Origin: Photobacterium proteolyticum
GTDB taxonomy: Bacteria; Pseudomonadota; Gammaproteobacteria; Enterobacterales; Vibrionaceae
Direction: 5' to 3'
Assembly: GCF_001939735.1 (NCBI RefSeq)
Contig: NZ_MJIL01000092.1
Location: 70,185-134,184, forward strand
DNA length: 64,000 bases
The translations under genes and the position numbers were made by a program. Every line of letters begins with the position of its first letter. The first letter of the stretch is position 1. This document shows positions 26,451 to 34,746 of this stretch, piece by piece. The notes under the pieces are model-generated. The model was not told the origin of the DNA, did not search any database, and was given only the letters and a program-made list of their open reading frames with translations.

Positions 26451-26497
26451 GCCGTTACACGGTCGCGTCCGTTCGACACAGATTTAACGTAACAGGC
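26451..26497. repeat. GTTAC...GTAAC repeat element, copy 1
   Basis: The element begins GCCGTTACACGGTC and ends GATTTAACGTAACAGGC. Its ends form an imperfect inverted repeat. A shorter copy lies at 31412-31449. Confidence 0.5.
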
Positions 26498-26541
26498 ATA
26501 ATGAACTCCCGATTTTGTATGACAAATGTTGTGAATCCGCC

Positions 26542-26997
26542 TTAAACACCTTGTTGAATTGATTGTTTACGGAACTTATGACGGAAGACAACTCGAGCCA
26601 TCTTAAGCCCCGCAAATACTGACAATCCAACGACGACTCCAATTAAAGATAACCAATAGGAGTATCCAAGAAAAATACTAACGATTAAATTAACTATTGC
26701 CTGCACCGTCACAATCCATGCTGCAAAGTGAAAAAATACTAAGGGCTGACTTAAAGTAAAAGGATTTATGTTCCACGAAGGCTCTATCCAAACTTTACTC
26801 GAAAAAGGGTTAACAGCTTGGAATCCAATAACCAGCAACAACATTAAAGAGGAAGCAAGAGCAACAAAAAGTAACGACTTCAATTGTTCGTTCAATGTAA
26901 TACTTGTGCTTTCTAGTGTAACTGTCGGGTTATAACTTGTAGCAGCAACTATACTCATACCAAAAACAATAGCTATGCGAAAAGTACGCCAATTCAT
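26542..26997 (-). CDS. Hypothetical integral membrane protein
   Basis: A 151-residue protein with about four hydrophobic helices (7-22, 40-60, 83-105 and 112-130) and a basic C-terminal tail (RVVFRHKFRKQ). GGAG precedes the ATG. I do not recognise the family. It is isolated in AT-rich accessory DNA beside repeat elements and could be a cargo gene. Confidence 0.6.
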   Translation of the reverse strand: MNWRTFRIAIVFGMSIVAATSYNPTVTLESTSITLNEQLKSLLFVALASSLMLLLVIGFQAVNPFSSKVWIEPSWNINPFTLSQPLVFFHFAAWIVTVQAIVNLIVSIFLGYSYWLSLIGVVVGLSVFAGLKMARVVFRHKFRKQSIQQGV

Positions 26998-27491
26998 AAT
27001 TACTCCAAGATGTAGTTAACGACGCATTGATGTGTGAGCAACGCAACCACCTAACCTCATCCTTTGTACCCTAAACACGAACCCAACCTTGAGCTGAAAA
27101 TGCCAAGCGTTGAGAATCACTCTTAAATGCTTTGTATGAGACTTTACTCGTACATCTTGACTTGTATTATAGTTAACATGATTTTAATAAATGTCTTTAA
27201 GTGTATGGTAGGAATTTAAAAACTCACAAAGTTAGAACTATTTGCTCACCTTTAAAGTCTTATTAATTCAACTCCCCATAATTTTCATCTATCAAAATAT
27301 TTTAACACAACTCCATTAATTATAAATATATACAATGATACCCTAAGAGGTCCAATTACATTCTGTTATAATGTTATTATTAATACTTATTGCTAATTGG
27401 ATTTTTAATGTTAGCTTTACTTTTATTCAATGGTGTTAAATAATGATATTTCCTACGTGTTTTTATTCTATTTCTCAAAGGATTTCTGTGA
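26998..27491. other. AT-rich intergenic region, no gene seen
   Basis: Promoter-like AT-rich DNA between the divergent membrane-protein and beta-barrel genes. It contains several A/T runs and no open frame. AAAGGATT before 27492 is the ribosome site of the barrel gene. Confidence 0.5.
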
Positions 27492-28079
27492 ATGAATAAG
27501 TTCGTTTTTGTAATGTCATTGCTTTTTTCTTCATCTGTAATAGCAGAGATGAGTGCAGGTGTAAGTGATTTTTATCAGGATGTGTATCTTTCGGTAGGAG
27601 TCGGATCTCATGACCTTGAGAGACAAAGTAGCACTCAGTTATCAGCTCTGTTTGGAGCCAGAAATTATTATCGGCATAACTATAATTGGTTTATTGGCGG
27701 TGAATTTGAATCCTCATATTCCGGTAATGAGGCAAGAACCACAGAAGGAACCTATAGCGTTTCGCTAGATGAAAAGTTTTCTCTCGGTGCAAACATTCCT
27801 GTGGGGAAACGCTTTACGTTTTACGACGACTTTTCAATTGATGCTTATGGGGTGTTTGGTTATTCCATGACGCGACTAAAAGCAAGTGCTCGATTTGGTG
27901 ATTCTAGCGTTAGCGATTCAATAACAGTCCATGGCCCGAAATGGGGAGGGGGGATAGATGCTTCATTTACTGATTACATGATAGGTGCTCGCTGGACGCG
28001 AGTCAATCTTGATGGTGGTGATGTCCACGATGCGTTAAGAGAGGAAAATATAACTCTTTTAATTGGTTATAAGTTTTAG
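27492..28079 (+). CDS. Outer-membrane beta-barrel protein, copy 1
   Basis: A 195-residue protein with a signal peptide (ending VIAE). Alternating strand patterns and a C-terminal aromatic residue (LLIGYKF) are typical of small outer-membrane barrels of the OmpA/AcfA-like type. By hand count it shares about 156 of 195 residues with the product at 33329, without gaps. It is followed by a broken lipoprotein gene that is intact in the second copy. The function is unknown; adhesion or envelope roles are known for this fold but are not shown here. Confidence 0.78.
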   Translation: MNKFVFVMSLLFSSSVIAEMSAGVSDFYQDVYLSVGVGSHDLERQSSTQLSALFGARNYYRHNYNWFIGGEFESSYSGNEARTTEGTYSVSLDEKFSLGANIPVGKRFTFYDDFSIDAYGVFGYSMTRLKASARFGDSSVSDSITVHGPKWGGGIDASFTDYMIGARWTRVNLDGGDVHDALREENITLLIGYKF

Positions 28080-28305
28080 TTAACAATTACATTTAATCCA
28101 ATGTGAAAAATAGTTATTTCTGTTTTATACAATTAGAATTTACATTTGTAAATTAATTTGACAATCATGAATGAAAAATGATCCATTCATATATTAAGTT
28201 GTTACTCATAAAGTAAGTGGATTTATTTGAAAGGATTAATATTATTTTATGTTTTAATGGTTGCATTGTTGATATGTATGATAGTTTTTATATGGATTAT
28301 GTTCT

Positions 28306-28607
28306 ATGTTAGGTGAAAATTCTTTAGCTGCTATTATTCTAGTTGCTTTAACCGGATGCTCATCAGTTGTAGGTGTTGTGAGAGATAAGAATACATTGAC
28401 CCAGTCTCATCATCAACAGTTACAGTAATACGGACATCAACAACGACAACGACTGATGCTGTTGGCCATTATATATTGTCAGGAATGTTTATTACTGATG
28501 ATACGATGATGATTAATGCTCCAGGTTATAATATATATACTGGAACATTAAAAAATGGAATTGGAAAAGAATTTATTGATGTGGAATTAGTCCCTAAAAA
28601 TAAATAG
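28306..28607 (+). pseudogene. Frameshifted copy of small lipoprotein gene
   Basis: This is the homologue of the intact gene at 34161. The lipobox region (LTGC) is kept. One C is missing from the run near 28400 (ACCC here, ACCCC in the intact copy), which shifts the frame to a TAA at 28426. After that point the old frame continues intact to the TAG at 28605. The single lesion and good preservation suggest a recent loss, or a phase-variable or sequencing event. Confidence 0.8.
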
Positions 28608-28695
28608 TTATTTACCATAAACACCGAAAACCGAATCAGTAGGAAGGATCTTGTAATCTTTACCTGTAAGAGCATAGTGGCGTAGAGATACGATA

Positions 28696-29298
28696 ATGTT
28701 AAGCGCTATCGGCATCATGCCAAAATATCATTCACCATTAATGGAGGTTAAAAATAAATTTATTATGGAGAAAAAATTACTGAGCAAATATTTGGAATAC
28801 GCTGTAACAGAAGAAGCTCTTGCGGTTCTATTTGTTAAAAATAATCTTAACAAAGCTAAAGGCTACTGGGTCGATATATCAGACTGTCGAAGATATGAGA
28901 TGTCTGAGGATGATTTGCACTTTAGATTTGTAAATGGTGGCCTTTACAAAAGAAAAATAAAACCTAAGTATCCTCCTAAGTCTGCCTTTACAGTTAATGG
29001 TAAATTTAAAGAAAGAGAGTATTACTTAGCAATACGCGCCATTACATGGGAAACAGCTCATAGAGACATAGAGCAGCAGAAACGAAAAAGAGTAAAAGCA
29101 GTAAACTTTAAAATTACTGGTGTCAGTTATGATAAAAATCGTGGAAACAAAAATTACTTTAGGTCTGATGCACCACAAGAAATAAAATCACTTGCGGATA
29201 ACCTTTCTGATCGCACAAACCCTCTATGGGATAGGGCTATGGCCTATGTTAATGAGCCAGAGTTTGTTTACAAAATAAAGCAAATTCAGATTAGCTAA
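28696..29298 (+). CDS. Hypothetical protein
   Basis: A protein of up to 200 residues, basic and Lys-rich, with no signal peptide or membrane segment. I do not recognise the family. Internal ATG codons at 28741 and 28765 are possible starts, and none has a strong ribosome site. It lies in AT-rich accessory DNA before another small unknown gene on the same strand. Phrases such as YWVDISDCRRYEMSEDDLHFRF are not diagnostic. Confidence 0.5.
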   Translation: MLSAIGIMPKYHSPLMEVKNKFIMEKKLLSKYLEYAVTEEALAVLFVKNNLNKAKGYWVDISDCRRYEMSEDDLHFRFVNGGLYKRKIKPKYPPKSAFTVNGKFKEREYYLAIRAITWETAHRDIEQQKRKRVKAVNFKITGVSYDKNRGNKNYFRSDAPQEIKSLADNLSDRTNPLWDRAMAYVNEPEFVYKIKQIQIS

Positions 29299-29339
29299 TA
29301 ACACGCGCATAATAAAGTGGTTAAGTCGATTATATTATT

Positions 29340-29726
29340 GTGACATTTGCTCCAAAATCAAAGGTGATTCATGTGTGCTCAAAAAACAGACAAAAAGAAG
29401 TGGCGCTATTAGTTAAGTTCTTTCAGGGAAAGGTTGATCTTAATCTTCTAGTGATAGCTGCTTCTATAAAACAACTAGATTATAAAGCTTGCATTGGAAG
29501 TATTGCGATACGACATGAAAAGCCTATTGATTATGTAGTGGATAATGTAAAAACTCTCAGGAATAATGGCTGGGTACGGTTAGGTCGGTACAGAGTATAT
29601 AGTTATCCATTAAAGTACTCTCAGCGATTACATCTCACTGAGTTTGGTATTAACTCCCTTAATCAACACATTAATTCGTATAAAAAATACAAAAAAGAAT
29701 TATTAATAAATAACCATCAACTTTGA
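29340..29726 (+). CDS. Hypothetical protein, possible winged helix
   Basis: A 128-residue basic protein beginning at GTG. The stretch IDYVVDNVKTLRNNGWVRLGRYRVYSY followed by RLHLTEFGINSLN resembles a winged-helix DNA-binding end in helix/strand pattern, but no family is recognised. It starts 41 bases after the preceding gene and lies next to the dead IS element. Confidence 0.45.
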   Translation: MTFAPKSKVIHVCSKNRQKEVALLVKFFQGKVDLNLLVIAASIKQLDYKACIGSIAIRHEKPIDYVVDNVKTLRNNGWVRLGRYRVYSYPLKYSQRLHLTEFGINSLNQHINSYKKYKKELLINNHQL

Positions 29727-29811
29727 CATAAACTACATTGTTATGGGGTGCTTCTTTAATATAACGATGTCAACCTAACTCAATAGGGGAGCTATTGTGT
29801 GTATCTTTTGT

Positions 29812-30823
29812 GGCTTTGTTGCCTAAATCAAAAATCAAATAGATCTCTGCATTTAATTTAAACGTTAACGAACAGCCTGTGTAACCGGAATACCCAGTCT
29901 CGTTAAGTTATTCATTGCTCGAATTTCGGCATATACTTCACACACTTTTGCATTGTAATCCCTTAATATCAGTGATGAATTAATCAACGTCTTATAGCGG
30001 AACATCGCCGTTTCTGACAATGAGCGTTTATGATAACAAACCACTTTTTCCAATGATAGTTACTACCGTGAATATGCTGATTGGCGACACCTCGATTACG
30101 AGGAGGAATTAAAGGCAGGCTTTTTCTTGGCTGTCTGCTCATAACATCGTCGTATATCGTAAGCACTATTTCCTGATATTTTCTGATTTTTCGTTGTGTC
30201 TGTTGTAATAGTTAAGGAAGTACTTCTCCATCGATGACATTAGATAACGACATTTTAGTAGCAATAATCTGCTGTGAATCAGCATCAACGGCAAGATGCA
30301 GTTTACGCCAAACACGGCGCTTTTCCTTCCATGCTTTTTCATTTTCCACTCACCTTCACCGAAGACTTTTAGGCCAGTGGAATCAATGGCAAGGTGACGG
30401 ATTTCACCTCGAATAGGCATTTTGATACTGATGTTAACGGTCTTCGCTCGTTTGCTAATATATGTATAACCAGGAGAGCGAAGGGGTAACTTCATCAGTG
30501 AAAATATAGAGTTAAGGAAGCCTTCAGATGATCGGAGTGTCAGTTTAAAGATACTCTTGAACCTCAGCGCAGTTGTGATTGCAGTATCTGAGTTCTGAAA
30601 TCTTCGCCCACGGTACTCGCTATGTTGAGTACAAAGCCAAGAAGCTATTGCCTCTTCATCGACCCAGAAAGTAATCGAACCACGGTTAACAAGCGCTTAA
30701 TTGTACTGCTTCCAATTAGAGGTGCTGTACTTAACTTTGGTCATTATGCTTACTTATACGGTTATGAGTAAGATCTGATCCGTAAGTACATAATTGGTTC
30801 AAAATGATTTAGGCAACAAAGCC
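29812..30823 (-). mobile_element. Dead IS5-family (IS903-like) insertion sequence
   Basis: A 1012-bp element bounded by perfect 18-bp inverted repeats GGCTTTGTTGCCTAAATC, the IS903-group end type. The flanks ATCTTTTGT and GTTTTTTGT agree at 7 of 9 positions, consistent with a decayed 9-bp target duplication. The transposase inside is broken in several places. Confidence 0.9.
29865..30744 (-). pseudogene. IS903-like transposase, multiply disrupted
   Basis: From the ATG at 30744 the frame reads MTKVKYSTSNWKQYN and then a TAA at codon 16. It resumes with LVNRGSITFWVDEEAIASW through RGEIRHLAIDSTGLKVFGEGEW. It shifts after KKHG near 30340, has another TAA after EVLP near 30225, and shifts again near 30040 before SETAMFRYKTLI. 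The DDE-type IS903 transposase order is kept, but at least four lesions prevent a full product. Confidence 0.88.
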
Positions 30824-31609
30824 GTTTTTTGTTCAACCTCAACCTTGTGAGTTATAAAAAGTTTAGATTTCGCATCAATAATCATTGATTTTATGTTTTT
30901 ATGTTTAATGTTAATTAATATCTATGTCAGTATGGTATTTCTTGTTTTAGAGACCTAGCCAAAATTTAGGGCCCACCAGTTGAGCCTGGTTACTTTACTG
31001 AGTCGCTTTAGTTTCGGCGGCTTTTTTTGGTCATAGCATCACGGATTTTCGTTACCAATTTAACGTAGCATGCACTTAGCGAATAGAGGACGCAGCTGGG
31101 TTTTATGTTTTTTATATTGGTAGTTTTGTACCTTTCTTTTTTCCTTTATGATATATAGTCTTCGTTAATCCTTGTAGGGAGCAGTGGAGGCCGTCTTTTT
31201 GTTACAAAAGCTTATGATTCGAACTTTACTAATTATTGATAAGATTAAACACTGCTCATTCTTTTATGCTTTATGGTCTGATGGAGTTATTGAGCAAGTG
31301 GTTGTAAAAAATGGTCGCGTTGTTTTTTATCGGTGAACTCCTTTAATTGAACATAACGCCCGTAAACCAAATCGTAGGAAGGTCGCCCAAGGCGGCCTTT
31401 ATCGTCTCTGTCTGTTACACGATCATGCCAGTTAGATTTAACGTAACAGGTACCGGTTTTTAGAGTATGATGACTTCTGTGTGATGTTACGCCTTTACCG
31501 CTGTTTGATAGGCCTGAACGTAATGTGAATTATAGGTTAACTAAACATTAAGCTGTGTTCTGTAAAGTACAGATTAAAAGAAAATAGGAATCAATAGTTA
31601 GGGGTGTAT
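30824..31609. other. Intergenic region with hairpins, no firm gene
   Basis: There is a terminator-like AGTCGC/GCGGCT stem with seven T residues at about 31001-31028, and a hairpin AAGGTCGCC/GGCGGCCTT at 31379-31399. A 40-residue open frame (31214-31336, start MIRTLLIIDKIKHC) is possible but lacks a ribosome site. The repeat at 31412 lies near the right end. Confidence 0.4.
31412..31449. repeat. GTTAC...GTAAC repeat element, copy 2
   Basis: CTGTTAC and GTAACAG form 7-bp inverted ends. The internal ACACGATC and GATTTAAC match the element at 26451-26497 with a small deletion. Confidence 0.5.
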
Positions 31610-32089
31610 ATGAACGTTCAAAATTTAGTCGAACAAGTCAAAGAAAAAATCAATAACATTCGGGTGGACAAAAAGAAATCTGTAGCCGCCGTTGCTATTC
31701 TTTCTACTTTATTGATTGGTTCCGGTGCAGCACTGGCATCTGATGGCGGTCATGATGGTAAAGATGATAAGGGTGAGTATCATACTGTAACTCAGTCTAG
31801 CATTAATTATACGGGACCAATCGATTTGGTCACTATCGCAGAATTGTCAGAAAAAGACAGTTGGTTTGAAGACCAGAGTTTTACGTTAGAAGGTTATATT
31901 ATTAAGCAAGTCAATGATAAAAAGTTCTTGTTTACAGATGGTGCCGATGAAATTACTGTAAACATTAGAGCTGATAATGTTGAGTCCTTCTCTGATAAGG
32001 ATAAAGTGAGAATTACTGGTGAGTATGAAAATGAATTTTTCTCAAAACCTCACTTTGATGTCAAACGAATCACCTTATTGTCGATTTAA
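31610..32089 (+). CDS. YgiW/YdeI-type bacterial OB-fold (BOF) protein
   Basis: A 159-residue exported protein. A hydrophobic signal segment (AAVAILSTLLIGSGAALA) follows an unusually long polar N-terminus of about 28 residues. The BOF domain (about 65-155) reads VTIAELSEKDSWFEDQSFTLEGYI, KFLFTDGADEITVNI and KVRITGEYENEFFSKPHFDVKRI. The family is linked to periplasmic stress tolerance (YgiW, YdeI). An in-frame GTG two codons earlier exists; the ATG at 31610 is preferred because AGGGG lies upstream. A strong terminator follows. Confidence 0.85.
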   Translation: MNVQNLVEQVKEKINNIRVDKKKSVAAVAILSTLLIGSGAALASDGGHDGKDDKGEYHTVTQSSINYTGPIDLVTIAELSEKDSWFEDQSFTLEGYIIKQVNDKKFLFTDGADEITVNIRADNVESFSDKDKVRITGEYENEFFSKPHFDVKRITLLSI

Positions 32090-32117
32090 TCTACGTGACA
32101 AAAGTAAACAATACAAT

Positions 32118-32144
32118 AAAGACCGCCACTTAGCGGTCTTTTTA
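32118..32144. terminator. Terminator after the BOF gene
   Basis: AAAGACCGC pairs with GCGGTCTTT and is followed by T residues on the plus strand. The A run on the other side allows use by the convergent recX-like remnant too. Confidence 0.87.
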
Positions 32145-32467
32145 ATTTGATAGTAGCTCCATGATTAGGGTCATTGAGTGGCCTCTATATTGAAGATAAC
32201 GGGCCTGCTTGGCCTTCTCTTTGGTATCTTCTGGCATTTCATCACCAAACTTCTTTGATCTCAGTTCTTCCTCGAGTTCAAACCAGTCCACCCCCAGAGC
32301 TTCTAAGGCCTGCTCTATCGCAACTGAGTCGAGTCCTTTTTGTTTTAGCTCTCGTTTAATGCGACTTAGTCCATGTCGTTTGCTAACTGTTTTCTGATTT
32401 CTTTTTCGATGAGTCTTGAGTCATCTAGGTAATGGTGTGAGACAAGACGATTGGGGAAATATTGCAC
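32142..32467 (-). pseudogene. Decayed recX-like gene
   Basis: The minus strand reads as the C-terminal two thirds of a RecX-type regulator: YLDDSRLIEKEIRKQLAN, then after a one-base loss near 32378 RHGLSRIKRELKQKGLDSV, AIEQALEALGVDWFELEEEL, FGDEMPEDTKEKAKQARYLQ, YRGHSMTLIMELL and a TAA. The three-helix repeat pattern and LDD-R and RI-EL phrases fit RecX, an inhibitor of RecA. There is no N-terminal part and no recA nearby. It is likely a second recX-like gene or a displaced fragment. Confidence 0.65.
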
Positions 32468-33328
32468 GATAAGGAAGTAATATATTGATTATATTGATGT
32501 TATGTGAGCTTTGTTTAGACGTTGATTGTAATAAAAGGAGTGAGTTGAAAATACTGCAATGCCACTAGGGTACTTTTTGTCCCCTTGGTAGTTAAGGTAC
32601 GACAGAATCGCTTTGTGATCACAACAAAACCTGGGGCCCTGTAACACGTTTCTGGACACAACTGTGTCAGTGAAATTGCTAATTTAGCAATCTATGAATT
32701 ATTTCAAGTATGACAAAGTTGTCTTCTCTAATGCCACGTGAGGGCATGAAGAGCTAACCTCCATTTAGGAGGCCAAATTCACCGTACCACTACATTTGCA
32801 TGGCTCAGTCTTCTTCGTGGATTTGTTTATGTCTGACGACTGATCAGATCGCACAAATTGGACTGAATTCACTTCTTTCTGGTGTTCTACTATTACGAGC
32901 AGCTAAGGTTTGAGTATAAGCAGTTATACTAAGAAGTGTAACCTTGAACACGAGTTACGTTTTTTGCTGAAGCCTTCAAATTTTTATGTTTATTTTTACC
33001 CTGTAAAGCCCTAATTTAGCATGGTTTTTTCATTTTTTTAAAGGCCCGTAAAATTTGACTGAGACCAAGCGTTTATCTTCGAGTTTTCAAATATCACCTC
33101 ATTAAATCTAATAAATAAAAATTACAACGATATCTGCGGCAATTCAAATTAAACTTTGTTATGGAATTATAAGGATTTATTATGCAAATATTTCTTAGTG
33201 TAAACTTGACGGCTTATATGAAATGGAGTTAAATAATTATAGTTGTTGATATTGTTGACAGGCTATTATTAAAAACAATATCCAACCACCTTGTTATTGA
33301 TTCTATTTTATTAAAGGTTTTCCTGTAA
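32468..33328. other. Intergenic region, no gene recognised
   Basis: All frames are closed by many stops. Sequence around 32640-32900 is of mixed composition and could be an old gene or mobile-element remnant, but no family is readable. The right 250 bases are AT-rich promoter DNA before the second barrel gene. Confidence 0.4.
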
Positions 33329-33916
33329 ATGAATAAGTGCGTGTTAGTAATGTTATTACTGATTTCTTCATCGGTAATGGCAGAGATTAATTCCGGTAGA
33401 AGTGATTTTTCTCAGGATGTGTATCTTTCGGCAGGATTAGGTTCTCATGACCTAGAGAGACAAAAGAGTACACAGTTATCAGCCCTGTTTGGGGCCAGAA
33501 ATTATTACCGGCATAACCATAATTGGTTCATTGGTGGTGAATTTGAATCCTCATATCATGGTAATGAAGAACTAACCACAGAAGGAGCCTATAGTATTTC
33601 TGTAGAGGAAAAGTTTTCTCTAGGTGCAAACATTCCTGTGGGGAAGCGTTTTTCGTTTTCAGGCGACTTTTCAGTTGATGCTTATGGATTGTTTGGTTAT
33701 TCCATGACGCGACTAAAAGCCTGTACTCGATTAGGCGGTTCTTGCGTTAGCGATTCAAACACGGTCCATGGTCCGAAATGGGGGTTGGGTGTAGATGCTT
33801 CCTTTCCTGATTACATGATAGGTGCTCGCTGGACGCGAGTTAATCTTGATGGCGATTATGTCAACGATGCGTTAAGAGAGGAAAATATTACTCTTTTACT
33901 TGGTTACAAGTTCTAG
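33329..33916 (+). CDS. Outer-membrane beta-barrel protein, copy 2
   Basis: A 195-residue paralogue of the 27492 product with the same signal peptide, strand pattern and C-terminal LLLGYKF. Unlike copy 1, it has two cysteines eight residues apart in a loop (LKACTRLGGSC), which could form a disulfide. It is followed by an intact small lipoprotein gene, so this copy of the module is complete. AAAGG lies upstream of the ATG. Confidence 0.78.
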   Translation: MNKCVLVMLLLISSSVMAEINSGRSDFSQDVYLSAGLGSHDLERQKSTQLSALFGARNYYRHNHNWFIGGEFESSYHGNEELTTEGAYSISVEEKFSLGANIPVGKRFSFSGDFSVDAYGLFGYSMTRLKACTRLGGSCVSDSNTVHGPKWGLGVDASFPDYMIGARWTRVNLDGDYVNDALREENITLLLGYKF

Positions 33917-34160
33917 TTAAAAATGTTTTTAATCCAATGTAAAATAGATTTGTTTATGTTTTCTATAATTTGCAATTCCAATTATAGAGTGATTTAAGAT
34001 TTTTTGTATAAAAGAAGACTTATCCAAACATTTAGTCGTTACTCATTATACAGGTCATTTTATTGAAAAGGATTAACGTTCTATTTTATGGTAATGGTGA
34101 CATTATTGACATATATGTGATAACTTTCACACGTTGTTTGTTTTATATGGGTTATATTTG

Positions 34161-34463
34161 ATGATAGATAAACGTTTTTTAGCCGCAATAACTCTAGTTG
34201 TTCTAAGTGGATGCTCATCAGTTGTAGGTGTTGTAAGAGATAAGAATACATCGACCCCAGTATCATCAGCCACAGTAACAGTAATACGGACATCAACAAC
34301 AACAACGACTGATGCTGTTGGTCATTATATGTTGTCAGGAATGTTCATTTCTGGTGATACGATAATGATTAATGCTCCTGGTTATAATATATATACCGGA
34401 ACTTTAAAGAGTGGAGCAGGAAAAGAATTCATTGATGTGGATTTAGTTCCAAAAAATAAATAG
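34161..34463 (+). CDS. Small lipoprotein with carboxypeptidase-regulatory-like (CarboxypepD_reg) fold
   Basis: A 100-residue protein. The signal peptide ends in a lipobox LSGC (Cys about 18). The rest is one beta-sandwich repeat: VVGVVRDKNTSTPVSSATVT, then TTTTTDAVGHYMLSGMF, then IMINAPGYNIYTGTL. This pattern is typical of CarboxypepD_reg or transthyretin-like domains of surface proteins. The ATG at 34161 is preferred over one at 34134 because it places the charged start directly before the hydrophobic segment. It is a partner of the barrel gene before it. Confidence 0.75.
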   Translation: MIDKRFLAAITLVVLSGCSSVVGVVRDKNTSTPVSSATVTVIRTSTTTTTDAVGHYMLSGMFISGDTIMINAPGYNIYTGTLKSGAGKEFIDVDLVPKNK

Positions 34464-34497
34464 TTATTTACCATAATGCCGTATTCTATGCACCATG

Positions 34498-34528
34498 ACA
34501 AAAGGTTTGCTACTGTCAGACCTTTTGT
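34498..34528. terminator. Hairpin after the barrel/lipoprotein module
   Basis: ACAAAAGGT and ACCTTTTGT are 9-bp arms around a 13-base loop, about 35 bases after the lipoprotein stop. Only a short T run follows. Confidence 0.5.
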
Positions 34529-34578
34529 TGTGTATCGCTCAGGACCATGGATTAGAAAATGGAGTGCAAATCAACATT

Positions 34579-34607
34579 AACAGACTGTGAATGAGTCTTA
34601 GCACTAA
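34579..34607. repeat. 29-bp direct repeat, right copy
   Basis: Matches 26171-26199 at 25 of 29 positions. It lies at the junction between the AT-rich segment and the GC-rich island. Confidence 0.55.
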
Positions 34608-34746
34608 GTCACAATGGGGCAAAGACGTGTTTGCCGAGATCGGCGTCAGCACGTCCTTGGACATTTTCTTGTTAATACTTTTGCTCTAATTTCTCTATTA
34701 CCTATGAGAAAAGCTGAATAGCCAGCTTCGATGAAGAATAGATCGT

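Larger units (their letters stand above)
25944..26541. other. Non-coding segment with hairpin and repeats
   Basis: No credible gene in 598 bases. The left part is AT-rich promoter sequence. Bases 26220-26420 are clearly richer in GC than the flanks and hold a short ACGC-GAA-GCGT hairpin and the 24-bp hairpin at 26358-26413. Two further repeats (26171-26199 and 26451-26497) have partners elsewhere in the window. It could be a small mobile element or an RNA gene. Confidence 0.5.

Noticed and set aside
26451..26497. Possible integron attC site
   Set aside because: ATTTAAC and GTTAGAT-like boxes occur in the repeat family, but their order and spacing do not match attC (RYYYAAC ... GTTRRRY with inner L boxes), and no integrase gene is seen.
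31214..31336. 40-codon open frame beginning MIRTLLIIDKIKHC
   Set aside because: No ribosome site, no recognised family and AT-rich context; kept only as a remark in the gap entry.
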